Shown here one piece after another: positions 11,892 to 22,000 of a stretch of 64,000 nucleotides of DNA. Origin of the DNA: Ruegeria sp. HKCCD8929. Its GTDB lineage: Bacteria; Pseudomonadota; Alphaproteobacteria; Rhodobacterales; Rhodobacteraceae. Both the position numbers and the translations under genes were made by a program. The notes below the pieces were generated by a model. It saw nothing but the letters and a program-made list of their open reading frames with translations. It made no database searches and was not told the origin of the DNA. Every line of letters starts with the position of its first letter. The first letter of the stretch is position 1. The stretch is from the NCBI RefSeq assembly GCF_013031405.1, contig NZ_WPZY01000003.1, positions 186,001 to 250,000 of the forward strand, given 5' to 3'.

Positions 11892-12811
11892 TGCTGTCCC
11901 TGCAAGCCCCTTCCGCAGTGGTGATGATCCGACCGCACGCCTTTGCCTCGAACCCCGAGACCCGCGATGACAACGCGTTTCAGACGCTGGCCAACCGCTC
12001 TGCCGAAGCAACCTCGGCCGCCGCGCGGGATGAGCATGACCGTGCCGTGGAGCAACTGTGCGAGGCTGGCGTGACCGTGCATGTCTTTGACGATCATGGC
12101 GAGCGCGACACCCCCGACAGCGTGTTTCCCAACAACTGGTTCTCGACCCATCCGGGCGGGCATGTGGCGATCTATCCGATGTTTGTCCCGTCGCGGCGGC
12201 GCGAGCGGCGCGCGGACGTGATCGAGATGCTGAAACAGGACTACCGCGTTCAGGACGTGATCGACTATTCCGGGTTGGAGCAGGACGATCTGGCGCTGGA
12301 GGGCACCGGGGCCATGGTGCTCGATCACGTGGGTCGCATCGCCTATACGGTCAAATCCCACCGCGCCGATCCGGTGCTGCTGGAACGCTTCTGCACCCAT
12401 TTCAACTATGAACCCATCGCGTTCGAGGCGCGTGACGCGCAGGGTCGCGACGTCTATCACACCAACGTTTTGATGGGGATCGGCACGCAGTATGCGATGA
12501 TCTGTCTGGACATGATCACCGAGCCCGAGCGGCGCGACACGGTCCGCACCCGGCTGGAAGAGACCGGACGTACCGTCATCGACCTGAGCTATGACCAGAT
12601 CGCGGAATTTGCCGGAAATGCCATCGAACTGACCGGGCGCGACGGGCTGGTTCTGGCGCTTTCATCCCGCGCGCTGGCCGCGCTGACGCCCGAGCAGATC
12701 GCCATCATCGAGGCCAGTGCCACGCCGCTGCCACTCTCGGTTCCCACCATCGAAACTGCCGGCGGATCGGTCCGCTGCATGATCGCCGGCATCCACCTTG
12801 CCCGCCGATAG
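11891..12811 (+). CDS. ctlX: Amidinotransferase-fold citrulline/dimethylarginine-type hydrolase (CtlX family)
   Basis: This 306-residue protein belongs to the guanidine-modifying (amidinotransferase) superfamily, COG4874/CtlX group. Visible signatures are DSVFPNNWFSTHPGGHVAIYPM near residue 75, ALEGTGAMVLDHVGRIAYTVKSHRAD, YHTNVLMGIGTQYAMIC, and a C-terminal GGSVRCMIAGIH holding the presumed catalytic cysteine. CtlX enzymes hydrolyse citrulline (ureido group) to ornithine. Placed between arginase and ornithine cyclodeaminase, it would feed ornithine from citrulline or methylated arginines to the same pathway. Exact substrate is inferred from family and context. Confidence 0.85.
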   Translation: MLSLQAPSAVVMIRPHAFASNPETRDDNAFQTLANRSAEATSAAARDEHDRAVEQLCEAGVTVHVFDDHGERDTPDSVFPNNWFSTHPGGHVAIYPMFVPSRRRERRADVIEMLKQDYRVQDVIDYSGLEQDDLALEGTGAMVLDHVGRIAYTVKSHRADPVLLERFCTHFNYEPIAFEARDAQGRDVYHTNVLMGIGTQYAMICLDMITEPERRDTVRTRLEETGRTVIDLSYDQIAEFAGNAIELTGRDGLVLALSSRALAALTPEQIAIIEASATPLPLSVPTIETAGGSVRCMIAGIHLARR

Positions 12812-12820
12812 GAGTACGTG

Positions 12821-13861
12821 ATGCAACCTTCTGACAAGGCCCTCGTGCCCTTCGTATCCGTCGACAACATGATGCGCCTGATCCACCACGTGGGGGTCGA
12901 GCGGATGATGACCGAGATCTCCGACCAGATCGAGGCCGATTTCAAGCGCTGGGAGAGTTTCGACAAGACGCCCCGCGTGCCCGCCCATTCGCCGCATGGG
13001 GTGATCGAGCTGATGCCCACCTCGGATGGCGAGGCTTACGGGTTTAAGTATGTGAACGGCCACCCCAAGAACACCTCCGAGGGATTGCAGACCGTGACCG
13101 CCTTCGGCCTGCTGGCCGATGTCTATACCGGCTATCCGACCCTGCTGACCGAGATGACGATGCTGACGGCGCTGCGCACGGCAGCGACCTCGGCCCTGGT
13201 CGGCAAGTATCTGGCGCCCAAGGGCTCGACCACCATGGCGATGATCGGCAATGGCGCGCAGTCCGAGTTCCAGTGTCTTGCCTTCAAGGCACTTTGCGGC
13301 ATCGACACGGTGCGGCTTTATGACACCGACCCGGCGGCGACCGCGAAATGCGCGGCCAATCTGGCGGGCAAGGGGCTGACTGTGGTGCCCTGCAAGACGG
13401 CGGAAGACGCCATCGAGGGCGCGCAGATCATCACCACCTGCACCGCCGACAAGAAATACGCCACCATCCTGACCGACAACATGGTCGGCCCCGGCGTGCA
13501 CATCAACGCCATTGGCGGCGACTGCCCCGGCAAGACCGAACTGCACCGGGACATCCTGCTGCGGTCCGAGATCTTCGTGGAATATCCCGAACAAACCCGG
13601 GTCGAGGGCGAGATCCAGGCGCTGGACCCCGATCATGCAGTCACCGAGATGTGGCAGGTGATGACCGGCCAGGCCGAGGGCCGCCGCGATGAGAGGCAGA
13701 TCACCCTCTTTGACAGCGTAGGCTTCGCGATCGAGGATTTCTCGGCCCTGCGCTATGTGAAATCAGCCATCGAGGGTACCGAATTCTTCGAGCCGCTCGA
13801 CATGCTGGCAGACCCGGACGACCCGCGCGATCTGTTTGGCATGCTGATGCGGGCGGGTTAG
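12821..13861 (+). CDS. Ornithine cyclodeaminase
   Basis: Ornithine cyclodeaminase converts L-ornithine directly to L-proline and ammonia using bound NAD+. The 346-residue protein has the mu-crystallin/OCD fold signatures: HSPHGVIELMPTSDGEAYGFKYVNGHP, the ALRTAATSALVGKYLAP segment, a Rossmann MAMIGNGAQSEFQ, and NAIGGDCPGKTELHRDIL. The ATG at 12821 has AGGAG 6 nt upstream, which favours it over the in-frame GTG at 12818. It is the third gene of the arginase operon, so arginine and citrulline become ornithine and then proline. A very strong terminator follows. Confidence 0.93.
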   Translation: MQPSDKALVPFVSVDNMMRLIHHVGVERMMTEISDQIEADFKRWESFDKTPRVPAHSPHGVIELMPTSDGEAYGFKYVNGHPKNTSEGLQTVTAFGLLADVYTGYPTLLTEMTMLTALRTAATSALVGKYLAPKGSTTMAMIGNGAQSEFQCLAFKALCGIDTVRLYDTDPAATAKCAANLAGKGLTVVPCKTAEDAIEGAQIITTCTADKKYATILTDNMVGPGVHINAIGGDCPGKTELHRDILLRSEIFVEYPEQTRVEGEIQALDPDHAVTEMWQVMTGQAEGRRDERQITLFDSVGFAIEDFSALRYVKSAIEGTEFFEPLDMLADPDDPRDLFGMLMRAG

Positions 13862-13881
13862 AGCGCCACTCATTCAAGCGA

Positions 13882-13926
13882 AGACGCCGGGCAAGGTGAT
13901 CTTGCCCGGCGTCTCTTTTCTTTTGG
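13882..13926 (+). terminator. Rho-independent terminator after ornithine cyclodeaminase
   Basis: A perfect 14-bp stem (AGACGCCGGGCAAG at 13882-13895 with CTTGCCCGGCGTCT at 13901-13914), a 5-nt loop and then CTTTTCTTTT. It cleanly closes the arginase operon and marks the left edge of the accessory island. Confidence 0.93.
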
Positions 13927-14048
13927 CATGCCCGCGTTTCGCTTTGGTCCTATTGGAGCCCTCATTGGCGCTTGAACAGGGCATTCATCTTTTTGGGGGC
14001 ATACGTTCTTGCAGTTTTGGCGTCGCGCGATGTTGCAAGCGAAAAAAG

Positions 14049-15287
14049 TCAGTCGAGGTTTCCAAGAAACTCGATGACAACCTCCTCCCAAAGACTGGGC
14101 ACATACATCGCCCAGTGCCCGTCGAGATAACCCGGAAGCTTGACCACATGGAGTTGGCTATCAGCACCAAGGGCTTCCATTTCGGCGAGGTTCGATTTGG
14201 AGTGTTCGACGCTATAGTACGTGTCTCCCTCGCCATAGATCGAAAGAACGGGGCCGCCAAAAGCTCCAATCCTTCTGAACAGGGCCGGATTGATCTCGGG
14301 ATCGCCCCTTCTTTCGCTCACCCAACCTCCGACAAAGTTGATCACGCCGACGAAATTCTGCGGGTCATGTCCAGCCTGCATGATCGCGACGACACCCCCA
14401 CGTGAGATTCCGCCAAGCAAGGTTTTACCGCCGTCAACATCTGGACGCTGTCTCAGCGCCGATAACGCGGCATTGGCATCCGCCAGTGCCCTGTCGGCTC
14501 CCGGGAGAGCAAGCTCGGCCTTTGGTGAATACCCTTGTGATCGGTCTTCAGCGAAACCTTCGTCGTAAAGGCCATCTGACCGGCCACGGCCGCGCCGTTG
14601 CGGAGAGGCAACGAGCCAACCGTTCGCGTTCAATACGTCGGCAAGCCAGTCATAGGTCCAAATCCACTTGAATTCCCTTGGATATTTGCCTGATCCAGTT
14701 GATCCGTGATGGATGATCGCGAGCGGAAACGGGCCCTCTCCCTTAGGGCGATAGACGACAACGGCAAGCCGTATGCCGCGACCGTCTTCAACCAAATCCG
14801 TTTCCAGGAACTCAAGGTCGCCTACTGAAAACCAGCTTTCGTCAGGAGAAGCCAACAGCGCCGAAAGCTCTTGGCGCTCCAGGATCGCGAAGTGCTTGTT
14901 GTTGGGATAGAAACCTCGCATGCGACCAGTAGCCGAGATCAAATAGCGCGCGGGAAAGTGGTCATCTGCCAGAACCAGCGAGTCGTCTTCGATCCTCGCC
15001 TTGCTCCTGAACCATCGACCCCGACCATTTTCGTCCGTGCCGACCGCATAGACGACATCCGCGACCCCCTCATCGTCAACGCGTTCAACAACAAGAATAT
15101 GGTTCCGTCGGTTATCCCACTGCCCGGCCCAGACCCCCGAAAACGCCCATTCCTCCGGAGCCGACATTACCGCATCTGCGGGCAATGGAACATCGCCTAC
15201 GAGAACCGAGTCCTGCGCACTGGACGTGCCGGCGAGCACGATCAAGACCGCTGGGATTCGAACCAAGTGGGCAACTATTTTCAGCAT
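14049..15287 (-). CDS. Secreted alpha/beta hydrolase
   Basis: A 412-residue protein with a signal peptide (MLKIVAHLVRIPAVLIVLAGTSSA then QDS) and a C-terminal alpha/beta-hydrolase domain. The nucleophile elbow is GGISRGG, the acid is probably in YGEGDTYY, and the histidine is in DGHWAM. LAIIHHGSTGSG supplies the oxyanion region. The N-terminal ~150 residues are a separate beta-rich segment with no assigned function. The chosen ATG follows GGGA by 9 nt; an in-frame GTG at 15302 is less likely because it would break the signal peptide start. Base composition is visibly poorer in GC than that of the flanking genes, suggesting transfer. Esterase or peptidase activity is possible; the substrate is unknown. 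Confidence 0.8.
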   Translation of the reverse strand: MLKIVAHLVRIPAVLIVLAGTSSAQDSVLVGDVPLPADAVMSAPEEWAFSGVWAGQWDNRRNHILVVERVDDEGVADVVYAVGTDENGRGRWFRSKARIEDDSLVLADDHFPARYLISATGRMRGFYPNNKHFAILERQELSALLASPDESWFSVGDLEFLETDLVEDGRGIRLAVVVYRPKGEGPFPLAIIHHGSTGSGKYPREFKWIWTYDWLADVLNANGWLVASPQRRGRGRSDGLYDEGFAEDRSQGYSPKAELALPGADRALADANAALSALRQRPDVDGGKTLLGGISRGGVVAIMQAGHDPQNFVGVINFVGGWVSERRGDPEINPALFRRIGAFGGPVLSIYGEGDTYYSVEHSKSNLAEMEALGADSQLHVVKLPGYLDGHWAMYVPSLWEEVVIEFLGNLD

Positions 15288-15564
15288 GGAGTTTTGTCCC
15301 ACGTTGTCGCGTCAGTATCGGTTATCCAAGTAAGTAGAACGTCACTTCGGCATCGGATTTAGGTTCATGGTACTAAAATCCGTAAAGCGCGGGAATGGTG
15401 GCGATGTCCGGAGAGTAGATCGACCCGACTTGCAGACATTTCCTTCTCCTTTGCGCTCAGGTTGGATGTGCGGACTATCCCTCACTGCCGCAATGGTGAT
15501 TTCCGGTGCAATCTATGTTAGCCTAGCGCCTATTGTTTGTTCACTTTTGTAACTGGACTCATCC
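15288..15564. other. Divergent intergenic region upstream of the protease/NTPase operon
   Basis: This 277-bp stretch separates the minus-strand hydrolase from the plus-strand subtilisin-like gene and should contain both promoters. It is relatively A/T-rich near the right end (about 15500-15550). A 61-codon open frame at 15367-15552 has no ribosome-binding site or recognisable protein and is not called. No operator was identified with confidence. Confidence 0.5.
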
Positions 15565-17196
15565 ATGCAGGACCTTCTTGAAACGCTGCGCTCAGCCTCG
15601 CGTGACGGTGCCGATCCATTTGTTGTCGAGCTTGTCTTTCCCGAAAACACCTCTCCTGCCGATATCTCTGACCGGATCGAACAGGCGCTGCCCGGCGCGG
15701 CGGCCCAGGTCGAGAGCGCTTTTGGCGAGGAGCAGGATCAGTTCTTTTTCGCGGAATTCAGCGGCACCAATGTCGCCGGGCTAGAGGCCACGGCTTTTGA
15801 ATTTGCCCGCCGTCTGCGCGCCGCTCTGGATGCGATTGAGGCCAACCCGGTATTGCCCGAAAGCCTCTATGGCGCGGTTGCGGTGGGCGCCGTCACCACC
15901 GAGGCCGGTCTTTTCAACTGCTCCACCCCGCGCACCAATATCCGGCCCTTCGGCTGGGTGCATAAGGTGATCCGCACTCCGCAGGCGTGGCAGCGCAGCC
16001 GGGGCGCGGGCTCGACCGTGGCGGTGATCGACACCGGTTACTCCTCGCATGGCGAGTTGCAGGGGGCGCTGGATCTGACCCATCAGCTCAACCTGGTCGA
16101 GGGGGGCACCGATGCCTCGGACCGGTTCAGCGACGGGCCGCTGCGCAATCCCGGCCATGGCACGCTGGTCACCTCGGTCATCGCCTCGCGCGGCAGTGCC
16201 GACATGAACGGAAATACTGGTCAGCCCGGAGCGGTGACCGGTTCGGCGCCCGAGGCCAAGGTGATGCCGATCCGCGCGATCAAGTCGGTGATCAATCTGG
16301 ACCAACGCACCCTGCCCCATGCGATCGCCCATGCCATCAACAATGGCGCCGATGTGATCACGATGGCGCAAGGCGGACCCGGACGCGTCGCCTCGACAGA
16401 GCGGGCCTTGCGTCAGGCCGTGCAGCGCGGGCTGGTCGTGGTGTGTGCGGCGGGAAACTGCTGGCCCAATGTGGTGTTCCCGGCGGCTTATGCGGCCAAC
16501 GGGTTGTGCACGGCTTTGGCCGCCGTGACCAAGAGCCTGCGGCCCTGGGCGCGGTCCGGGCGGGGCCCTGAGGTGACGCTGTCGGCGCCCGGAGAGAACG
16601 TCTGGGGTGCTGCCAAGCGCAAGCCAGATGATCATGATTGGGGGATCAAGGCGTCGCAGGGCACCACGCTGGCAACCTCGCTCACTGCCGGGGTTGCCGC
16701 GCTGTGGGTGGCACGTCACGGCGGGCGGACGGCTCTGCGGCACAAGGCTGCCGCTGCGGGTACCACGGTGCAGGCAATGTGGATCGCCAGCGTGACCCAT
16801 GGGCTGAGCAAGCCGCCCGTCTGGGGAGGTGCCAATGATCTGGGCGCGGGCGTGCTGGATGCCAAATCCACTCTGGACGCGCCTTTGCCGCAATCGCTGA
16901 CCGGGCATGAGGCCGTGGCCGAATCCGATCTCGGCCCTGCAGGGATCGAAAGCAGCGCCAATATCCTACTCACTCATCTGGCCAACCACGCCCCGGCAGC
17001 GGCAGCGGAGTTTTCCTCGGATCTGGCCGATTACGCATCCGAGCTGCTGTGGCTCAGCCACCGCACGGGCGCCCGCGCGCGTGCTGCCGAGACCTTGGGT
17101 GTCGAGGCTGCATTGGTCCCGGACGCCACCAGCCACGGGCTGGGTGCCATCCTGGCCGACAAGCCCGCGCTCAGGGCTGCTGTCGGCGCGGACTAG
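15565..17196 (+). CDS. Subtilisin-like (S8) peptidase-fold protein with Ser-to-Thr at the nucleophile
   Basis: The 543-residue protein contains a subtilase domain from about residue 130 to 430. The catalytic Asp (D156 in VIDTGYSSHG), His (H198 in NPGHGTLV) and oxyanion Asn (N298 in CAAGNC) are present. In the block that normally reads G-T-S-x-A-T-P, this protein reads G-T-T-L-A-T-S (366-372), so the nucleophile is Thr368. There is no signal peptide; the N-terminal ~125 residues resemble neither a transit peptide nor a classical I9 propeptide. The C-terminal ~110 residues are helical. It is the first gene of a four-gene operon with two trypsin-like proteins and a STAND NTPase, so an intracellular role in a conflict system is likely. 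It could be a threonine peptidase or an inactive scaffold. Confidence 0.85.
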   Translation: MQDLLETLRSASRDGADPFVVELVFPENTSPADISDRIEQALPGAAAQVESAFGEEQDQFFFAEFSGTNVAGLEATAFEFARRLRAALDAIEANPVLPESLYGAVAVGAVTTEAGLFNCSTPRTNIRPFGWVHKVIRTPQAWQRSRGAGSTVAVIDTGYSSHGELQGALDLTHQLNLVEGGTDASDRFSDGPLRNPGHGTLVTSVIASRGSADMNGNTGQPGAVTGSAPEAKVMPIRAIKSVINLDQRTLPHAIAHAINNGADVITMAQGGPGRVASTERALRQAVQRGLVVVCAAGNCWPNVVFPAAYAANGLCTALAAVTKSLRPWARSGRGPEVTLSAPGENVWGAAKRKPDDHDWGIKASQGTTLATSLTAGVAALWVARHGGRTALRHKAAAAGTTVQAMWIASVTHGLSKPPVWGGANDLGAGVLDAKSTLDAPLPQSLTGHEAVAESDLGPAGIESSANILLTHLANHAPAAAAEFSSDLADYASELLWLSHRTGARARAAETLGVEAALVPDATSHGLGAILADKPALRAAVGAD

Positions 17197-17200
17197 GCCG

Positions 17201-19051
17201 GTGGCGGGCGACGAAAAACTGACGGCAAACGACCTGCAGCCGCTCTTGCAGGATCGCCCGGAGTTGGTGAACGACACCATCGAAGAGGTGTTTCAGTCCG
17301 CCGGTCACGGAGGCGATATCGACAGTTTCCGCAGCGTGGCGCAGTTGTTTCCCGAAGGAAATGCGCTGGCCGGGCTGATGGTGGAGCGGCTGCTGGACAA
17401 AGGGCTGATGGCACGCTTTATCGCCGCCTTGCGGATGCGCGGGGTCGAGCCGCTGCCCCCTGACCCGGATCAGTTGACCGATCAGGTGGCGCTGGTTCCG
17501 CTCAACGGTGCGGCGGACCATGACGATCTGGATATCGACCAGATTGGCGAATTTGCCAGCGGCGCCAAGGCGTTCCGTTGCCGGGTGATGGTCGATGAGC
17601 AGGTGATGGGCAGCGGCGCAATGGTGTCGCCGCGGCTGATCCTGACCTCGGCGCACGTGGTGGACGCCTATGCCCCGGATGCGACCACCGGCGTTGATCC
17701 ATCCACGGTGCAGGATGTGAGCGTGCAGCTTTCGGATGGCAGCCGACATCAGGCCCGTGCGGTCTGGGTCGCCCCCTGTTTCGAGGGCGAAAAGACCGGG
17801 CAGATGCCGGAAGGCCCCGATGCCTCTGCCCTGTGCGATGCCGCTCTGTTGCGCATCCGCGCGCCGCTGGGCCGCACGCTGGGGCATCTGTCGCTGCCCG
17901 CCGAGCCGCCCGACTGGGTGGGGACCGAAGCCTTCGTGCTGATCCACTTCCCCGAAGGTGCCGAAAAGGGCATCGCCGTCGGCCACCTGCGGCGCGAGCA
18001 GTTGGACGAGGCGCGTCATGTGCACTCCATTTCGACGCATGGAGGATCGTCCGGCGGCGCGGGGTTCGACCGTTCCTTTGCTTTTGTCGGGCTTCATCAG
18101 GGCCGGTGGCGCAACGTGCGGCGGCTGGTGCCTTATCACCATTTCGCCGCCAATGACGATTTCCGCACCCAGATCGACCGCGATTGCCCGCCCCGCAGGC
18201 TGTGGTCGCTGAGCGACGATCTGGATGGCCATTTCGTGATTGGACGCAACGGGTTCTTCGACGCGCTGACGGCGATGCTCGAGACCGAGGAGACCAGCCT
18301 GCGCGGCATCTGGATCAAGCGGACCGAGATCGACGGGCGGCAGGGGATGAATTTCAGCTTCAATCTGCTCGACCGGTTCCTCGACGTAAATGAGGGCAAC
18401 CACCGGGTGGTGCGTCTGGAGACCGGGTTCAATCGCCGCGATCTGGTCGATGCGGTCCGCCAGCGTGCCCTGCTGGGGGCCGGTCCCGTGGTCGCCCGCG
18501 CAGGTGTGGCTGCAGATGAGACCACCGATGCCGCACATGAGGATGACCGCATCAAGGCGCTGATTGAGGAATTGCGCGCCCAGTGCCAGGCACGGGACGA
18601 AAAGCTGTGGCTCTATTTCGAGAACCCTGAAAGCGGTCAGATCGATCATACCCGGTTCCAGCTGGAACACCTGATCGAAGAGGTGCTGGAGGCGCCCGAG
18701 ATGCGGCTGGTTCTCAGCGGGTGCGAAACCTATGACCTGCGTGCGCGCACCGTGACCAGCATCGACGAGGCCGCGACCGATACTCGCCCCGCCGTATTTG
18801 TCGACTATATCCGGCCCTTCCTGCGCCGTGACGTGCTCGACTGCGTCCAGCTGATGACGGAAGCGCTGGAGCTGGATTGGGACGAAGGGGTCTGCAATCA
18901 CATGGTGGACCGGGCGCTGGACGGCATCCCGCCGGTGGTGGCCAACCGGTTTGCGACGACGAAACTGCCGCTGGTGGCCGACCGGCTGCGCAGCGAGGCG
19001 CGGCACGATCTGGGAGAAGACCTCAACGCCGGAGGTGCCCATGAAGGTTGA
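17201..19051 (+). CDS. Trypsin-like serine protease fused to a probable degenerate STAND module
   Basis: From GTG 17201 (4 nt after the previous stop) the protein is 616 residues. Residues 1-100 form an all-helical domain that could be an adaptor of the effector-associated type. Residues ~125-330 are a trypsin/HtrA-like protease with a full triad: H152 (LTSAHVV), D213 (CDAALLRI) and S284 (HGGSSGG). From ~350 a second domain begins with FVIGRNGFFDALTAML, then a G-x-x-G-like stretch lacking the Walker lysine (IDGRQGMNFSFNLL), and a strand-loop LRLVLSG-type segment (MRLVLSGCETYDL). This order mimics a STAND NTPase whose P-loop has decayed. It overlaps the next gene by 11 nt. No signal peptide, so probably cytoplasmic. 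The exact start is uncertain because the ribosome-binding site is weak. Confidence 0.75.
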   Translation: MAGDEKLTANDLQPLLQDRPELVNDTIEEVFQSAGHGGDIDSFRSVAQLFPEGNALAGLMVERLLDKGLMARFIAALRMRGVEPLPPDPDQLTDQVALVPLNGAADHDDLDIDQIGEFASGAKAFRCRVMVDEQVMGSGAMVSPRLILTSAHVVDAYAPDATTGVDPSTVQDVSVQLSDGSRHQARAVWVAPCFEGEKTGQMPEGPDASALCDAALLRIRAPLGRTLGHLSLPAEPPDWVGTEAFVLIHFPEGAEKGIAVGHLRREQLDEARHVHSISTHGGSSGGAGFDRSFAFVGLHQGRWRNVRRLVPYHHFAANDDFRTQIDRDCPPRRLWSLSDDLDGHFVIGRNGFFDALTAMLETEETSLRGIWIKRTEIDGRQGMNFSFNLLDRFLDVNEGNHRVVRLETGFNRRDLVDAVRQRALLGAGPVVARAGVAADETTDAAHEDDRIKALIEELRAQCQARDEKLWLYFENPESGQIDHTRFQLEHLIEEVLEAPEMRLVLSGCETYDLRARTVTSIDEAATDTRPAVFVDYIRPFLRRDVLDCVQLMTEALELDWDEGVCNHMVDRALDGIPPVVANRFATTKLPLVADRLRSEARHDLGEDLNAGGAHEG

Positions 19052-22000
19052 TCCGCAGAACCGCGACCTTCTGGACAAGCTGCGTTGGGTGGCCGCCGTC
19101 TCGGGCGGGTTCAACCCCGTCTCGGCGCTGATGGAAATCGGCGGCGCGGAGCTGGCCAAAACGCCGACCCGGATGCTGGATATCGTGAGCCTGCTGCGGC
19201 CTGACTGCACGGTCGAGCGGGATGACAAGCAGGACCTCTGGCTGATGCGCAACAGCGTGCGGCGCAAGGTGCTGTCGCATCCCTCGCCCTTCGAGGGTGA
19301 GGGCACGTATTCCGAGCGCCCCACCGAGGTCGAACAGGCCCTGGCCGGAACCGGCCCCTACGCGCCGGACAGCATCGATGGTCACGTCGAGGCCACGCAG
19401 GAGGCCGAGCCGCTGCTCGACCTGATTCAGGTGCTGGACCGCGCCGGGCCGGGCGCGCCGGCCTATTCCCGCGTCGCGGCGCTGCGGGGTGCCGTGAACC
19501 GGCTGCAGCAGGCCCAGGCCAATGAGCGTGCGCTTGCAACCGGCTTTTTCGGCCGCGACACCGAGCTTGATACCATCAAAGAATGGCTGTCTTCGCCGTC
19601 GGACTGGACTGAGACCGGCACTCCTCCGCGGCTGCGCACGCTGCATGTCTCGGGCCTGCCGGGCATCGGCAAGTCCTTTTTGCTGGAACGCATCATCCAG
19701 ATCGCGCGGCAGCGCGACATGGTCATCCTGCGGCTGGATTTCGACCGCTCGTCGCTGACCGTGCAGGACGACCATGCGCTGTTTGACGAGCTGTCGCGCC
19801 AGATCGGCAACGGCCTGCCCCGCACCGCCGAGGCGCTGCGTCAGGCCCGGCTGCGCCGCGCCGAGACGCTCGCCGATCTCGAAGGTCTCACCCGGCGCGG
19901 CCAGTCGCGCGAGATCATGGGCGCGATCCGCGATGCGCTGAGCGGGTTCGATGGGCGCTTCCTGATCCTGCTGGATACGCTCGAAGTGGTGCGCCAGCGC
20001 GCCGATGTGCAGGTGCGGCTGCTGTTCGAGCGGCTGGACCGGCTGGCCGAGTTCGCCGGTTGCCCTGTCTGCCTGATCTCTGCCGGTCGCCGCGATTCCA
20101 TCCTGCCTGCCGAAAAGCGCGTTGCCCATCACATCGACCTGACCGGGCTTGAGGACCCGGTGGCCGAAACCTTGCTGGAAAAACGCGGTGTGAACGTCGA
20201 AAACCGGCCTCCCATCCTGCGCATTGCCAATGGCATCCCGCTGCGGCTGGTGCTGGCCAGCAAATCGGTGGAACTGGGCGCCCGGCCCGACGAGGACCTG
20301 CCCGAGGGTGCGCGGGGCAATCAGATCGAGGGCTATCTCTACCGCGCCATCCTCAGTCGGGTGCCGCGTCACCTGCGCGACGTGGCGCTCAAGGGCCTGG
20401 TGCTGCACCGGATCAACGCCGATGCGCTGTGTCAGGTGGTGGCGCCGGTTCTGGGCATGACGCTGGATGGTACGCAGGCCCGGCGCATTCTGGACGATCT
20501 GGCACATCACCATTGGCTGGTGCGCCGCGATGGACCCTGGCTCATGCACCGCAGCGATATCCGCAGCGCCATCCTGAACCTCATCTATGAGGACCACTTT
20601 GACGAGGCGCATCAGATCGACCGGATTGCCGCCGACTGGTTTGTCGGCGTTCAGGATGTGACCGCGCTTTATCATCAATTGCAGCTATGCCGCGACCCCG
20701 GCGAACCTGTGCCGGACATCGGTTCGGAACTGGCCCTGGAGTTCACCGACGACATGCTGGGCGACCTGCCGCCACGGGCCAGCGATGCGATCCGTCAGGC
20801 GCGGGGGGAGCGATCGGATTTCGGGCGCCGCGCCGAAAGCAAACCCGCGTCGGATTTCGTCGGGCGCGAGGCCGAGCTGAGGGTGATGCGCAACTGGCTG
20901 TCCTCCCCCACGGAATGGGTGGGCAAGGGCAAACCGGCGCAGCTGCGTACCTTGCATGTGTCCGGCCTGCCTGGCATCGGCAAATCGCATCTTCTGGACC
21001 AGATTGGCCGGGTTGCGCGGGAGCGCGAGATGGTGGTTCTGCGGCTGAACTTCGACAGACCGTCGCTTGCGGCGGGCGACGACATTGCCGTGATGGACGA
21101 GCTGTCGCGCCAGATCGGCAACAGCCTGTCCGGCTCTGCCGAACGCCTGCGGCAGGCCCGTCTGCGCACCGTCGAGGCGACCGCCGGGCTCAAGAACCTG
21201 CCCGGGCGGGTCCAGCCGCGCGAAATCAACGACGCGATCCGGGACGCGGTGCGTGGATCGGGCAGCACCCTTGTCATACTGCTGGATGCGCTGGAGGTCG
21301 TGCGCAGCCGCTCCGAAGTTCGCGTGCAACTGCTGTTCGAGCGTCTGGATCGTCTGGCCGAGCTTGTCGGACGCCCGATCTGCCTGATTTCCGCCGGGCG
21401 CCGCGAGTCCATCCTTCCCGCCGAAAAGCGGGTGGCGCATCATGTCGGGCTGATAGGCCTTGAAAACTCGGCGGTTGAAACGCTGCTCGAGCGTCATGGC
21501 GTGGACAAGGAGGATCGGCCATCCATCGTCCGCATCGCCAACGGCAATCCGCTCCGCCTGATGCTAGCGATCAAGTCGCTGGAGAACGGCGTCAAACTGG
21601 ACGAGAAGCTGATCGACGACATCAATGAAGATCAGGTTGAAGCGTATCTTTATCGCCGCATTCTCGACCACGTACCCAATCCCGTGCGTGACATCGCAAT
21701 CAAAGGTCTGGTGCTGCTGCGGATCAATTCCGATGTGTTGCGCAACGTGCTCGCGCCGGTTCTGGAACTGGAGTTGGACGAAACGGACGCAGAACGGACG
21801 GTCGAGGACATCAAGCGCGAACTGGTTTGGCTCGTGTACGAAGACGGGCCGTGGCTTGTGTACCGCAGCGACGTCCGCAGAGCGTTTCTGAGCCTGGTCT
21901 ACGGCGAGTTTCCAGAGGTGGCACAGCATATCAACCGAAAGGCCGCCGAGTGGTTTACCGGCGTGCATGACGCCACGGCTCTCTATCATCGGCTTCAGCT

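Noticed and set aside
15367..15552. 61-codon open frame in the divergent region before the subtilisin-like gene
   Set aside because: No ribosome-binding site, no recognisable domain and promoter-like composition.
15539..15553. Possible alphaproteobacterial SOS box before the protease/NTPase operon
   Set aside because: The sequence is GTTC-N7-TAAC, whereas the LexA site needs GTTC-N7-GTTC. One half does not match, so LexA control is not supported.
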